64,000 bases of DNA. Source: Flavobacteria bacterium MS024-2A (lineage in GTDB: Bacteria; Bacteroidota; Bacteroidia; Flavobacteriales; Flavobacteriaceae). Where the stretch lies: the NCBI GenBank assembly GCA_905182305.1, contig CAJJBB010000005.1, positions 186,001 to 250,000 on the forward strand, given 5' to 3'. Positions 26,989-36,124 of the stretch are shown here, piece by piece (position 1 is the stretch's first letter; each line of letters opens with the position of its first letter). Below the pieces are notes generated by a model. The model was not told the origin of the DNA, did not search any database, and saw only the letters and a list, made by a program, of their open reading frames with translations. A program made the position numbers and the translations under genes.

Positions 26989-27795
26989 ATGAAATTAAAA
27001 ACATACACTAATAAAGTTTTCATAATGATTTTTTCATTATTACCAATCATAGCTTATTCAAGTGAATTTAATATTTTTGAAACCTGGGGAGCCACAGGCC
27101 ACCGTGTTATTGGTGAAGTTGCCAACCTACATATATCTAAACGAACAGCGAAAGCATTAAATGAATTATTGGAAGGTGAATCCCTAGCATATGTTTCTAA
27201 CTTTGGAGATGACATAAAGTCTGACAAAAAATATAACAAATACTATTCATGGCATTACGCAAATTTGGATCTAGATCAAACTTATGCTGAAAGTGACAAA
27301 AATCCCAAAGGAGATATCATTATTGCTATTCAAAATTGTATTAATATTTTAAAGAATAGTAATGAGTCAAAAGGGCGAAAACAATTTTTCCTAAAATTAT
27401 TAATACATTTTATAGGAGATTTACACCAGCCATTACATTTAGGACAATTAAAAAATAAGGGTGGGAATGATATAAAAGTTAAATGGTTTGGAAAAAATTC
27501 TAATCTTCATAGAGTTTGGGATAGTGGAATCATTGACAGTCATGGTATGAGTTATTCGGAAATGACAGTAAACCTACCTGTTTTAACTGCTTTTGAAATT
27601 AAATCTCTCAAAAATAATTCATTAAATGATTGGTTATTAGAAATCCACGCTTTAACAAATAGAATTTATATCACCTTACCTGAAAAAACTAATTTAGGAT
27701 ATAAATATCGATATGAATATATAAATATTGTTCGCAAGCAATTATTAAATGGGGGTATTCATTTGGCGACAGTTCTCAATGATATTTTCGAATAA
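26989..27795 (+). CDS. S1/P1-type nuclease, secreted
   Basis: A 268-residue zinc-dependent nuclease of the S1/P1 family, cutting single-stranded nucleic acids and releasing 5'-phosphates. After a signal peptide the conserved start ETWGATGHRVIGEVA is seen. Zinc ligands follow in YYSWHYANLD, LLIHFIGDLHQPLHLG and NLHRVWDSGII. In the fungal enzymes the mature N-terminal tryptophan binds zinc; tryptophan 33 is the candidate. It probably scavenges phosphate and nucleosides in the periplasm or outside. It diverges from the DUF5916 operon. Confidence 0.92.
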   Translation: MKLKTYTNKVFIMIFSLLPIIAYSSEFNIFETWGATGHRVIGEVANLHISKRTAKALNELLEGESLAYVSNFGDDIKSDKKYNKYYSWHYANLDLDQTYAESDKNPKGDIIIAIQNCINILKNSNESKGRKQFFLKLLIHFIGDLHQPLHLGQLKNKGGNDIKVKWFGKNSNLHRVWDSGIIDSHGMSYSEMTVNLPVLTAFEIKSLKNNSLNDWLLEIHALTNRIYITLPEKTNLGYKYRYEYINIVRKQLLNGGIHLATVLNDIFE

Positions 27796-27812
27796 GCAAT
27801 ATTTTTTTATAC

Positions 27813-28448
27813 TTATATAATTTTGCGAAACGTTAAATTAATTCGCGGTGAAACAGTCCTTGTTGTTTTGGGTATTTGATGAATCCAGTGATGTTGTAAT
27901 TCTCCACTCATAATTAAAAGACTTCCATGCGCTAATTTCAATTTTATTCGTTGATCTTTTAATTTTTTATGTTTTAAATGAAAATATCTTTCTTCTCCTA
28001 AACTCAGTGATGCAATGGAAGGATTTATTCCTAAGGCTGACTCATTGTCTGCATGCCATCCATTGCTGTCTTTTCCATTACGATATAAATTAAGTAATAC
28101 TGAATTATATGAATTTGGTTTTATATGTTCAATTTCAGCAAGAATTTGAAGTAGTTCATTTGTCATTGCTCTAGGTTGCATAGTAATATTAGAGTAGGTG
28201 TAGGGTTTTTGTTGAATTGAATGAAGTGAGGTTAATCTAGGCTGGTCATATATTTTCCCATACACTGTTATCTTATCTTGTCTCCAGGGAATTGTATCTT
28301 CTAATTTTTTTAATAACAGGTCGGCTGCATTTTTTTCTTTAAAATTTGGTATATAAAGTATTTCACCATCTTTGATTTTTGGTGAAAAGGCATCATTTTT
28401 TTTTAGAAATAATTCCATCACTTGATTCTTTGTCAATGTAATATTCAT
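27813..28448 (-). CDS. AlkB-like 2-oxoglutarate/Fe(II) dioxygenase
   Basis: A 211-residue dioxygenase of the AlkB/ABH2-like group, which reverses alkylation damage of DNA or RNA bases. The iron ligands are histidine 132 and aspartate 134 (NGWHADNE) with histidine 190 (WIHQIPK). The 2-oxoglutarate arginines are 202 and 208 (PRINLTFR). NSVLLNLYRNGKDSNGWHAD is characteristic of the short bacterial ALKBH2-type members. It follows htpG across a strong terminator, so it probably has its own promoter within or after that hairpin region. Confidence 0.9.
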   Translation of the reverse strand: MNITLTKNQVMELFLKKNDAFSPKIKDGEILYIPNFKEKNAADLLLKKLEDTIPWRQDKITVYGKIYDQPRLTSLHSIQQKPYTYSNITMQPRAMTNELLQILAEIEHIKPNSYNSVLLNLYRNGKDSNGWHADNESALGINPSIASLSLGEERYFHLKHKKLKDQRIKLKLAHGSLLIMSGELQHHWIHQIPKTTRTVSPRINLTFRKII

Positions 28449-28453
28449 AGATC

Positions 28454-28486
28454 AAAAAAATGGGAAATTTAAATTTCCCATTTTTT
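28454..28486 (-). terminator. Intrinsic terminator after htpG
   Basis: TGGGAAATTT and AAATTTCCCA form a near-perfect palindrome flanked by A and T runs. It lies three bases after the htpG stop on the minus strand and just before the AlkB-like gene. Confidence 0.85.
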
Positions 28487-28488
28487 AA

Positions 28489-30372
28489 TTATTTAATTAA
28501 ATCAACGCTTCGCTGAATAAATTGGGTCAATGCTTCTCCTTTTAATAAGTTTTGAGATAGTTTTGCAAGATCCAATGCTTGTTGAATTAAGCGAACTCGT
28601 TTCTTTTCTGTTTTAGTAGTTAATATTTCATTTGTGAGCTCATGATTAGTGTTCACTACTAAATTATACATGTCAGGCATATTACCCATCATCATTCCAC
28701 CGCCACCAGTTTGTTGCATTTCCTTCATTCGTCTCATGAATTCAGGTTGCGTAAGAACAAAAGGTAATGCTTGACTATCCATTGCTTCAAGTTGAACAGT
28801 ATATCCACCTTCTTTTACAACAGCTTCAATGATTGGCTTAAGATCCTCTTGCTCTTTTTCAGAAAGTTTTGAAAGTGTGGCTTCTTCTTTTTTAATTAGA
28901 TTTTCAGCAGTATCCCCATCTACACGAACAAAAGAAATATTTTCTTTACTTCCTTCTAATTTTTGAATTAAATGACCAATTATGGGAGAATCCAATAATA
29001 ACACTTTATACCCTTTGTTTTTTGCCTGAGTAATATAGCTATGTTGATCCTCTGCATTTGAGGCATAAAGAATGATCAGCTTATCATCCTTGTCAGTTTG
29101 AGTATCTTTTATTGTTTCTTGTAATTCTTTAAAAGTGAAAAATTCTCCATCGGTAGTTGGAAAAAGCGCAAAGCTTTCTGCCTTATCAAAAAACTTATCT
29201 TCACTTAGCATTCCATATTCGATAACAACTTTTATATCATTCCATTTTTCTTCAAAACCTTTACGGTCTTTTTTAAATAGACTGCTTAACTTGTCAGCTA
29301 CCTTTTTAGTTATGTAATTACTTATTTTTTTAACAGCTCCATCGGCTTGAAGGTAACTTCTAGATACATTAAGCGGAATATCAGGAGAGTCAATTACACC
29401 TCTAAGAAGTGTTAAGAATTCAGGAACAATTCCTTCAACATTATCAGTAACAAATACTTGATTTTGATAGAGTTGAATTCTATCTTTTTGAACATTAAGA
29501 TCATTATTTAGCTTCGGAAAATATAATATACCTGTCAAGTTAAATGGGTAATCTACATTTAAATGAATGTTAAATAAAGGTTCTTCAAATTGCATGGGAT
29601 ATAATTCCCGATAAAAGCTTTTATAATCATCTTCTTTTAAATCAGCTGGTTTTTTAGTCCAAGCAGGATCAGGATTATTTATGAAATTATCAACAGTAAT
29701 CGTTTCTGCTTTTGCATCCTTAGCTGCATCTTTAGGTAAGGGGAGTGTTTCTTCACGTGTTCCAAACTTAATTGGAATGGGCATGAATTTATTGTATTTA
29801 TTTAATAATTCATTGATTCTAGCTTCTTCTAAAAACTCTTTAGAATCCTTATCTATATGAAGAATAATTTCCGTTCCTCGGGTAGTTTTGTCCGCTAACT
29901 CTAAAGTATATTCTGGTGATCCATCGCATACCCATCGAGAAGCAGGACCATCTTTGTGTGATTTTGTGATGATTTCCACTTTTTCAGAAACCATAAATGC
30001 AGAATAAAAACCAAGTCCAAAATGACCAATAATTCCACTGTCTTTAGCGCTGTCTTTATACTGTTCTAAGAATTCTTCAGCACCTGAAAAGGCAACTTCA
30101 TTAATATATTTTTGAACTTCCTCTTCTGTCATTCCAATTCCTTGGTCAATAACATGAAGTTTTTTTCCTTTTTTATCAATTTTTATTTCAATGTGCTGTG
30201 CTCCTAAATCGCCTTTTATTTCTCCTAAACTACTTAAGTGTTGAAGTTTGGTAGTAGCATCTGTGGCATTAGAAATTAATTCTCTTAAAAAAATCTCGTG
30301 ATCACTGTAAAGAAATTTTTTAATTAGTGGGAAGATGTTTTCAACAGCAACATTAATTTTTCCTGTACTCAT
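28489..30372 (-). CDS. htpG: Molecular chaperone HtpG (Hsp90)
   Basis: A 627-residue bacterial Hsp90. The N-terminal GHKL ATPase domain shows FLRELISNATDA (catalytic glutamate), DQGIGMT and GHFGLGFYSAFMV. The middle domain has the client/ATP-contact region with NVSRSYLQ, and the C-terminal dimerisation domain is complete. The ATG giving MSTGKINVAVE is used; an upstream in-frame start would add 15 residues lacking homology. Full length and followed by a strong terminator. Confidence 0.95.
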   Translation of the reverse strand: MSTGKINVAVENIFPLIKKFLYSDHEIFLRELISNATDATTKLQHLSSLGEIKGDLGAQHIEIKIDKKGKKLHVIDQGIGMTEEEVQKYINEVAFSGAEEFLEQYKDSAKDSGIIGHFGLGFYSAFMVSEKVEIITKSHKDGPASRWVCDGSPEYTLELADKTTRGTEIILHIDKDSKEFLEEARINELLNKYNKFMPIPIKFGTREETLPLPKDAAKDAKAETITVDNFINNPDPAWTKKPADLKEDDYKSFYRELYPMQFEEPLFNIHLNVDYPFNLTGILYFPKLNNDLNVQKDRIQLYQNQVFVTDNVEGIVPEFLTLLRGVIDSPDIPLNVSRSYLQADGAVKKISNYITKKVADKLSSLFKKDRKGFEEKWNDIKVVIEYGMLSEDKFFDKAESFALFPTTDGEFFTFKELQETIKDTQTDKDDKLIILYASNAEDQHSYITQAKNKGYKVLLLDSPIIGHLIQKLEGSKENISFVRVDGDTAENLIKKEEATLSKLSEKEQEDLKPIIEAVVKEGGYTVQLEAMDSQALPFVLTQPEFMRRMKEMQQTGGGGMMMGNMPDMYNLVVNTNHELTNEILTTKTEKKRVRLIQQALDLAKLSQNLLKGEALTQFIQRSVDLIK

Positions 30373-30529
30373 GTTTTTATTTTTTAATTTATAATTTATT
30401 TGCAAAAAAAATACCATTCTTTAAAGTGTGACAAGATGGCATTTTTTCGAAATTAAAGATGTTTAAGTTATAGAAAGAAATGATAAACACTTTATATTTG
30501 CAATCACATTAACCATTAGGTAAATAACT

Positions 30530-31171
30530 ATGGATTTGAAACAGAAAATTTACGATGCATATAGCACCCAGGTATTAGAACATGAAAAGGAGCCAAAATC
30601 TGTTTATTTGTTTTGTAAAAAAAATAAAATAGAAGAAACAGACTTTTACAAGTACTTTGCATCATTAGAGGATATTAAAGTAAGTATTTTTAGTAAATTT
30701 TTTGATAATGCTTATACGCTAATTAGTAAAGAAAAAGGTTTTGATGCCCAAGTGCCAAAGGAGAAATTACTTTCTTTTTATTTTACTTTTTTTGAGGTAT
30801 TGCAACTAAATAGAAGTTATGTTTTGTTCATTCTTTCAAATTCAGGTGAGAAAATGCAAAAGCTTTCTTCACTGAGAAGATTGCGTAATTCTTTTAAACA
30901 ATTTGCCTCAGGTTTGATCGAACAAGGGAATACTTCAAAACAATCCATATTAACAAAGCATCCCGAATTAATTTTTTCTGAGGGCGCTTGGTTACAATTA
31001 TTATTTCTTTTAAAATTTTGGATGGAAGACAGCTCTCCTAGTTTTGAAAAAACAGATATAGCTATTGAGAAGTCGGTACAAACTGTTTTTGAGTTATTTG
31101 ATAATACCCCATTAGATAGTGTTATTGATTTCGGAAAATTTCTTTGGAATGAAAAATTTAAAATTTCTTGA
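30530..31171 (+). CDS. TetR-family transcriptional regulator
   Basis: A 213-residue helical protein fitting the TetR fold: an N-terminal helix-turn-helix region (about 1-55, with SVYLFCKKNKIEETDFYKYFASLEDIK, a degenerate TetR HTH) and a helical ligand domain. It ends directly at the TTG start of the ABC1 kinase gene. The pair TetR-ABC1 is common in Flavobacteriaceae. A -7 box TATATTTG at 30493-30500 lies upstream. Its ligand is unknown. Confidence 0.75.
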   Translation: MDLKQKIYDAYSTQVLEHEKEPKSVYLFCKKNKIEETDFYKYFASLEDIKVSIFSKFFDNAYTLISKEKGFDAQVPKEKLLSFYFTFFEVLQLNRSYVLFILSNSGEKMQKLSSLRRLRNSFKQFASGLIEQGNTSKQSILTKHPELIFSEGAWLQLLFLLKFWMEDSSPSFEKTDIAIEKSVQTVFELFDNTPLDSVIDFGKFLWNEKFKIS

Positions 31172-32482
31172 TTGAAAACTTTAGATTCAATTCCAACAAA
31201 TAAAATTGAACGTGCTTCTAAATTGGTTTCAACTGGAATAAAGGTTGGAGGGAACTATATTCGATATTATGGAGAAAAAATTATCAGTGGAGATGACAAT
31301 AAAACTAAACTAAATGAAAATAATGCGAAAGATATCTATGACGGCCTAAAGCAACTCAAAGGAAGTGCTTTGAAAGTCGCACAAATGTTGAGCATGGAAA
31401 AAAATTTATTGCCTAAAGCGTATGTTGAGCAATTTGGTTTGGCTCAATTTTCTGTGCCCCCCTTGTCTGCTGCATTAGTAAAAAAAACCATACGTAAATA
31501 CTTGGGAGCAGATCCAGAAACAGTTTTTGATACGTTTGAAGCTCACTCTAAGAATGCAGCCAGTATCGGCCAGGTTCACCGAGCTTCAAAAGAAGGAAAA
31601 AAACTTGCTGTCAAAATTCAATATCCTGGAGTGGCAAATAGTATTAGCTCTGATTTGGCTTTGGTAAAGCCTATTGCTTTAAAAATGTTTAACCTTAAAG
31701 GAAAAGATACCCAGAAATATTTCAAAGAAGTAGAAGATAAACTCTTAGAAGAAACAGATTATTTACAAGAGTTAAGAAATAGTCAATTTATTTCTGAAAA
31801 AGCTGCTAAGATTTCTAATCTTAAATTCCCAAATTACTATTCAAAATGGACTACTGCTAAAATTTTAACAATGGACTGGATGGATGGTATTCATCTGGCA
31901 CAATACACTTCATTAGATAATGAGAAACAAGAGGTTAAAAATAAAATAGGACAAACCCTTTGGGATTTTTATATGTTTCAAATTCATGGATTGAGAAAAG
32001 TACAAGCTGACCCACATCCAGGAAACTTTATGGTTGATGAGGAGCGAAATTTAATCGCAATTGATTTTGGCTGCATGAAATCGATACCCAAAGATTTTTA
32101 TCACCCCTACTTTGAGCTATCTAAGAAGGAAAATATTGATGATATTATTTCTTTTAATCGATTATTACGTGAGTTAGAAATTCTTCTTCCATCAGACTCA
32201 GAAGATGAAATAATTTATTTTACTGAGCTATTCCAACGTATGATGAATCTTTTCACTCTTCCTTTTCATAAATCAAGTTTTGATTTTTCAAGTATTAAAT
32301 TTTGGGAAGGAATCACCAACCTTTCAAAAGACCTTGCCGGGGACTCACAACTCAGAAAAATGAATGGAAATAGAGGTTCAAAACACTTCATATACATCAA
32401 TAGAACTTTTTTTGGACTATATCATTTACTCCATGATTTGAAGGCTGAAATTCAAACGGAAGAATTTAAAAAATATCTTTAA
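31172..32482 (+). CDS. ABC1/UbiB-family atypical kinase
   Basis: A 436-residue AarF/ABC1/UbiB-family protein. The KxGQ-like segment appears as LKGSALKVAQML, the nucleotide loop as AASIGQVHRA followed by KLAVKIQYP (lysine), and catalytic positions as QADPHPGNFMV and IAIDFGCM. Family members support quinone or isoprenoid-lipid metabolism by ATPase activity. It uses a TTG start immediately after the stop of the TetR gene; the N-terminus MKTLDSIPTNKIERASKLV fits relatives, which supports that start. The two genes are translationally linked. Confidence 0.88.
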   Translation: MKTLDSIPTNKIERASKLVSTGIKVGGNYIRYYGEKIISGDDNKTKLNENNAKDIYDGLKQLKGSALKVAQMLSMEKNLLPKAYVEQFGLAQFSVPPLSAALVKKTIRKYLGADPETVFDTFEAHSKNAASIGQVHRASKEGKKLAVKIQYPGVANSISSDLALVKPIALKMFNLKGKDTQKYFKEVEDKLLEETDYLQELRNSQFISEKAAKISNLKFPNYYSKWTTAKILTMDWMDGIHLAQYTSLDNEKQEVKNKIGQTLWDFYMFQIHGLRKVQADPHPGNFMVDEERNLIAIDFGCMKSIPKDFYHPYFELSKKENIDDIISFNRLLRELEILLPSDSEDEIIYFTELFQRMMNLFTLPFHKSSFDFSSIKFWEGITNLSKDLAGDSQLRKMNGNRGSKHFIYINRTFFGLYHLLHDLKAEIQTEEFKKYL

Positions 32483-32554
32483 AACTTTCCCTGTGACATC
32501 AAGTTGGTGAAGCCATTTAAATTGATTATTTTCCATAAATTTTAAAATAAGCAT

Positions 32555-33562
32555 ATGTTTAATTCTAAGATCATTGGTGTCGGAAAGTACCTGCCCAAAA
32601 ATGTAGTTTCTAATGCTGATTTAGAAAAAACTATGGACACTTCAAATGAATGGATTGTTGAAAGAACTGGAATTCAAGAACGAAGACATATAAAAAAAGG
32701 TGATAATGATGGTGTAGCAACCATGGGAGTAAAAGCTTCTAAAATTGCACTAGAACGAGCTAATATCAATGCTCAAGATATTGATTTGATTCTTTTGGCA
32801 ACTCTGAGTCCAGATTATTATTTCCCTGGATCTGGAGTATTGGTTCAAGATGCATTAGAAATTCCTGACTGTCCTGCAATGGATATTCGCATGCAATGTT
32901 CAGGTTTTGTTTATGCATTAGCTACTGCAGATCAATTTATAAAAACTGGAATGTATAAAAATGTATTAGTAATTGGTTCAGAATATCATTCTGGTGGTTT
33001 GGACATGACTTCACGAGGTAGAAATGTTTCTGTTATTTTTGGTGATGGAGCTGGTGCTGTAGTTATGACCCGTACCGAAAACAATAAGGAAGGTATTCTT
33101 TCTTCACATTTACACTCTGAAGGAAAACATGCAAAAGAACTCTCTTTAATTGGTCCAAATACTGGAAGATGGGTTCCTGAGATTATTACAGAAAACGACC
33201 CAGAGGATATTTCTTATTACCCTTATATGAATGGACAATTTGTTTTTAAAAATGCTATCGTTCGTTTTACTGAGGTAATTAATGAGGGATTGAAAAAAAC
33301 AGGATGGTCTGCTAATGAAATTGGAATGTTGATTCCGCATCAAGCAAACCTCAGGATTGCACAATTTGTTCAAAAGAAATTTGGATTAAGTGATGACCAA
33401 GTTTATAATAATATTCAACGTTACGGAAACACAACAGCAGCTTCTATTCCAATTGCTTTAACGGAAGCTTGGGAAGAAGGTAAGATTGTACCGGGTACTA
33501 AAGTCGTTTTAGCAGCTTTTGGAAGTGGATTTACATGGGGTAGTGTCATGATTCAATGGTAA
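32555..33562 (+). CDS. fabH: Beta-ketoacyl-ACP synthase III
   Basis: A 335-residue thiolase-fold synthase of the FabH type, condensing acyl-CoA with malonyl-ACP to begin fatty acid chains. The catalytic triad is cysteine 115 (RMQCSGFVYAL), histidine in LIPHQANLRI and asparagine in YGNTTAAS. The N-terminus WIVERTGIQERR is typical. It is not next to plsX or rpmF, so it may be a second, specialised KAS III rather than the housekeeping copy. The following gene overlaps its stop by seven bases. Confidence 0.88.
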   Translation: MFNSKIIGVGKYLPKNVVSNADLEKTMDTSNEWIVERTGIQERRHIKKGDNDGVATMGVKASKIALERANINAQDIDLILLATLSPDYYFPGSGVLVQDALEIPDCPAMDIRMQCSGFVYALATADQFIKTGMYKNVLVIGSEYHSGGLDMTSRGRNVSVIFGDGAGAVVMTRTENNKEGILSSHLHSEGKHAKELSLIGPNTGRWVPEIITENDPEDISYYPYMNGQFVFKNAIVRFTEVINEGLKKTGWSANEIGMLIPHQANLRIAQFVQKKFGLSDDQVYNNIQRYGNTTAASIPIALTEAWEEGKIVPGTKVVLAAFGSGFTWGSVMIQW

Positions 33563-33927
33563 AATTCAAAACTCTTGTAATAGGAGCTAGTATAAATCCT
33601 GAGCGCTATGCTTACAAAGCTATTCACTTACTTGTTAAACATGAAATTGAGGTAGTTCCCATGGCTGTAAAGCCCGGATTTGTTGCGAACTTATTAATAG
33701 TATCACCTCTTATTGTTCAAATTGACATTCATACCATTACATTATACATAAGCGCTTCCAAACAAGAATCTTATTATGATTTTATTTTAAAAATTAACCC
33801 TAAGCGGGTGCTTTTTAATCCAGGGACTGAGAATCCTAAGTTAGCTAAGTTGTTAAATGAAAAAGGTATTTTGTGGGAAAATGCCTGTACATTAGTTTTA
33901 CTTTCTACGAATCAGTACAAGACCTAA
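33556..33927 (+). CDS. CoA-binding domain protein
   Basis: A 123-residue Rossmann-like CoA-binding protein of the YccU type. It starts FKTLVIGASINPERYAYKA (dinucleotide-style glycine loop) and has KPGFVANLLIVSPL and RVLFNPGTENPKLAKLL, positions seen in the family. The precise role is unknown. It overlaps fabH by seven bases and its 3' end overlaps the convergent symporter gene by 30 bases. Confidence 0.85.
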   Translation: MVKFKTLVIGASINPERYAYKAIHLLVKHEIEVVPMAVKPGFVANLLIVSPLIVQIDIHTITLYISASKQESYYDFILKINPKRVLFNPGTENPKLAKLLNEKGILWENACTLVLLSTNQYKT

Positions 33928-35358
33928 GAATGTAAAAAACCCATTTAAAGGGAGTAATTCATATCCTAATTCATAACCGCCAAGACTTGCAGCATTTAAA
34001 TTTCCTAAAATACTAATTAGCGTTAAGGAACCTAAAATCACCCACCAGACTTTTTTATCATTAATCTCATAAGAAGTAAATATTCCAAACGCGAATAAAC
34101 CCAGTAGTGGCCCATAGGTATATCCAGCTACGGTTAATAATCCGTCAATTACATTGCGGTCAAGAATGTGCTTAAAAAGTATGACCACGAGAATAAGTAA
34201 AACACTCATACCTAAATGTGTCTTTTTTCTGAGAATTTTTTGTTTTCTTTCATCATATTTTTTAATATTAAGAAAGTCAATACAAAAAGAGGTTGTAAGT
34301 GAAGTCAGTGCACTGTCAGCACTACTGTAAGCAGCGGCAATCAAACCAAGTATAAAGGTAACGGCAACTGCAATCCCTAAGGGACCATTTAATGCTATTT
34401 CAGGAAAGAGAAGGTCTGTTTTTTGACTTCCATCCATTGATGGAATGGGTATTCCTTTGCTTTCTGCATATATAAAAAGTAATGCACCTAATAACATAAA
34501 AAGACCTGTCACAATTACCAAAACAAAACTAAAAACTATCATGTTTTTCTGTGCATCTTTTAAGGATCTACAACTTAAGTTTTTTTGCATCATATCTTGA
34601 TCTAGTCCTGTCATGCATATTGTCACAAAGGCACCGCCAATAAAAGATTTAAGAAAATGATTTCTACTCAGTAGAGAATCGGTGACAAAAACTTTATTGT
34701 ATTGTGAGAGTTCGGATGATTTAAGAAATTCTAAAAACGACCAGTCCAATGCCTGGTTAATATATGCAATCGACAAAATCACAGAAATTATCATTAGCAT
34801 TGTTTGAAGAGTGTCAGTTAATACAATGGTTTTAATTCCCCCTCTTTGAGTGTAAACCCATATTAAAACTATGGATAAAATAACTGTGATTTCAAAAGGA
34901 ATACTCCAAGCGTCAAAAATAAATTGTTGTAGAACAATTGCCACTAAAAATAAGCGGAAAGCAGCTCCTAAAACTCTAGAGATAAAGAAAAAAAAAGCAC
35001 CAGCTCTATGACTATTTTGCCCCAACCTGCTGTTTAAATATTCGTAAATTGAAGTAACATTATTTTTATAATATACTGGCAATAGAACATAAGCCACCAC
35101 AAAATAACCCACTAAATATCCCATAACTACCTGAAAATAAGTAAACTGAGATTCTTGTACCCAGCCTGGAACAGAAATAAAAGTGACCCCGGAGAGGGAA
35201 GCCCCTACCATTCCAAAAGCAACTAAATACCATGGTGAATTTCGATTTGCTTTAAAAAAACTTTCATTTGAATCTTCTTTTCCTGTAACATAAGCAATTC
35301 CAACTAATACCAAAAAATAACCTATAATAAGGCATAGAATAAAAAAAGGTGAAATCAT
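33898..35358 (-). CDS. Sodium:solute symporter family protein
   Basis: A 486-residue inner-membrane protein with about 13 hydrophobic segments, of the SSS (SLC5) family that couples sodium to uptake of a sugar, amino acid or other small solute. Visible motifs include GMVGASLSGVTFISVPGW (near the sodium site of helix 1), TGLDQDMMQKNLSC and ILGLIAAAYSSADSALTSL with serines of the second sodium site. The substrate cannot be told. It diverges from recR and converges with the CoA-binding gene. Confidence 0.88.
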   Translation of the reverse strand: MISPFFILCLIIGYFLVLVGIAYVTGKEDSNESFFKANRNSPWYLVAFGMVGASLSGVTFISVPGWVQESQFTYFQVVMGYLVGYFVVAYVLLPVYYKNNVTSIYEYLNSRLGQNSHRAGAFFFFISRVLGAAFRLFLVAIVLQQFIFDAWSIPFEITVILSIVLIWVYTQRGGIKTIVLTDTLQTMLMIISVILSIAYINQALDWSFLEFLKSSELSQYNKVFVTDSLLSRNHFLKSFIGGAFVTICMTGLDQDMMQKNLSCRSLKDAQKNMIVFSFVLVIVTGLFMLLGALLFIYAESKGIPIPSMDGSQKTDLLFPEIALNGPLGIAVAVTFILGLIAAAYSSADSALTSLTTSFCIDFLNIKKYDERKQKILRKKTHLGMSVLLILVVILFKHILDRNVIDGLLTVAGYTYGPLLGLFAFGIFTSYEINDKKVWWVILGSLTLISILGNLNAASLGGYELGYELLPLNGFFTFLGLVLIRRK

Positions 35359-35421
35359 TTTAAAGTATTAAGTTGTCAAAGATACAAATTAGATACATCT
35401 CATATTTTTGTAAATTAGCCT

Positions 35422-36042
35422 ATGGATTTTTCTTCAAAACTGCTTGAAAATGCTGTACAAGAAATTGCGCAACTTCCAGGAATTGGTAAACGTACAGCTT
35501 TGAGATTAGCACTTCATTTACTTAAACAGCCTGTTGATCATACACTTATGCTGACTTCAGCAATATCATCATTTCGCGAAGGTGTTATTTTTTGTGAAAA
35601 ATGTCATAATTTGTCGGACGTTCCTTTATGTGAAATATGTGCAAGTTTGAAACGGAATAAAAAATTATTATGTGTTGTAGAAGACATTCGCGATGTTATG
35701 GCCATAGAAAATACAGGACAGTATAATGGATTATACCATGTTCTAGGGGGTATAATATCTCCAATGGATGGGGTAGGACCAAAAGATTTAACAATCGAAT
35801 CATTAATGCAAAAAGTTAAAAATGAAGAATTTAGTGAGCTTATTTTTGCGTTAAGCGCGACAATGGAGGCAGACACTACTAATTTTTATATTTATAAATT
35901 ATTAAGTCGATATTCAGTAAAAACATCCACTATAGCAAGAGGAATTCCTGTTGGAGATGAATTAGAATATACAGATGAGGTTACATTGGGGAGAAGTATT
36001 TTGGCAAGAATTCCCTTTGAAGCCTCTATTTCTAAAAGTTAA
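35422..36042 (+). CDS. recR: Recombination mediator protein RecR
   Basis: A 206-residue RecR, which with RecO loads RecA on gapped DNA. The N-terminal helix-hairpin-helix is [17 protein letters not shown]; the zinc finger cysteines are 58, 61, 70 and 73; and the Toprim domain has [12 protein letters not shown] and [14 protein letters not shown]. Length is normal. A TATTTTTG box at 35403-35410 lies 11 bases before the ATG. Confidence 0.95.
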   Translation: MDFSSKLLENAVQEIAQLPGIGKRTALRLALHLLKQPVDHTLMLTSAISSFREGVIFCEKCHNLSDVPLCEICASLKRNKKLLCVVEDIRDVMAIENTGQYNGLYHVLGGIISPMDGVGPKDLTIESLMQKVKNEEFSELIFALSATMEADTTNFYIYKLLSRYSVKTSTIARGIPVGDELEYTDEVTLGRSILARIPFEASISKS

Positions 36043-36124
36043 ATTCACTTTTTACACCTAGAAGAATTAGGTAAAAGCTTCATGCAATGTCAAAATTTGA
36101 TACTTTTGCAAAAGAACATACTAC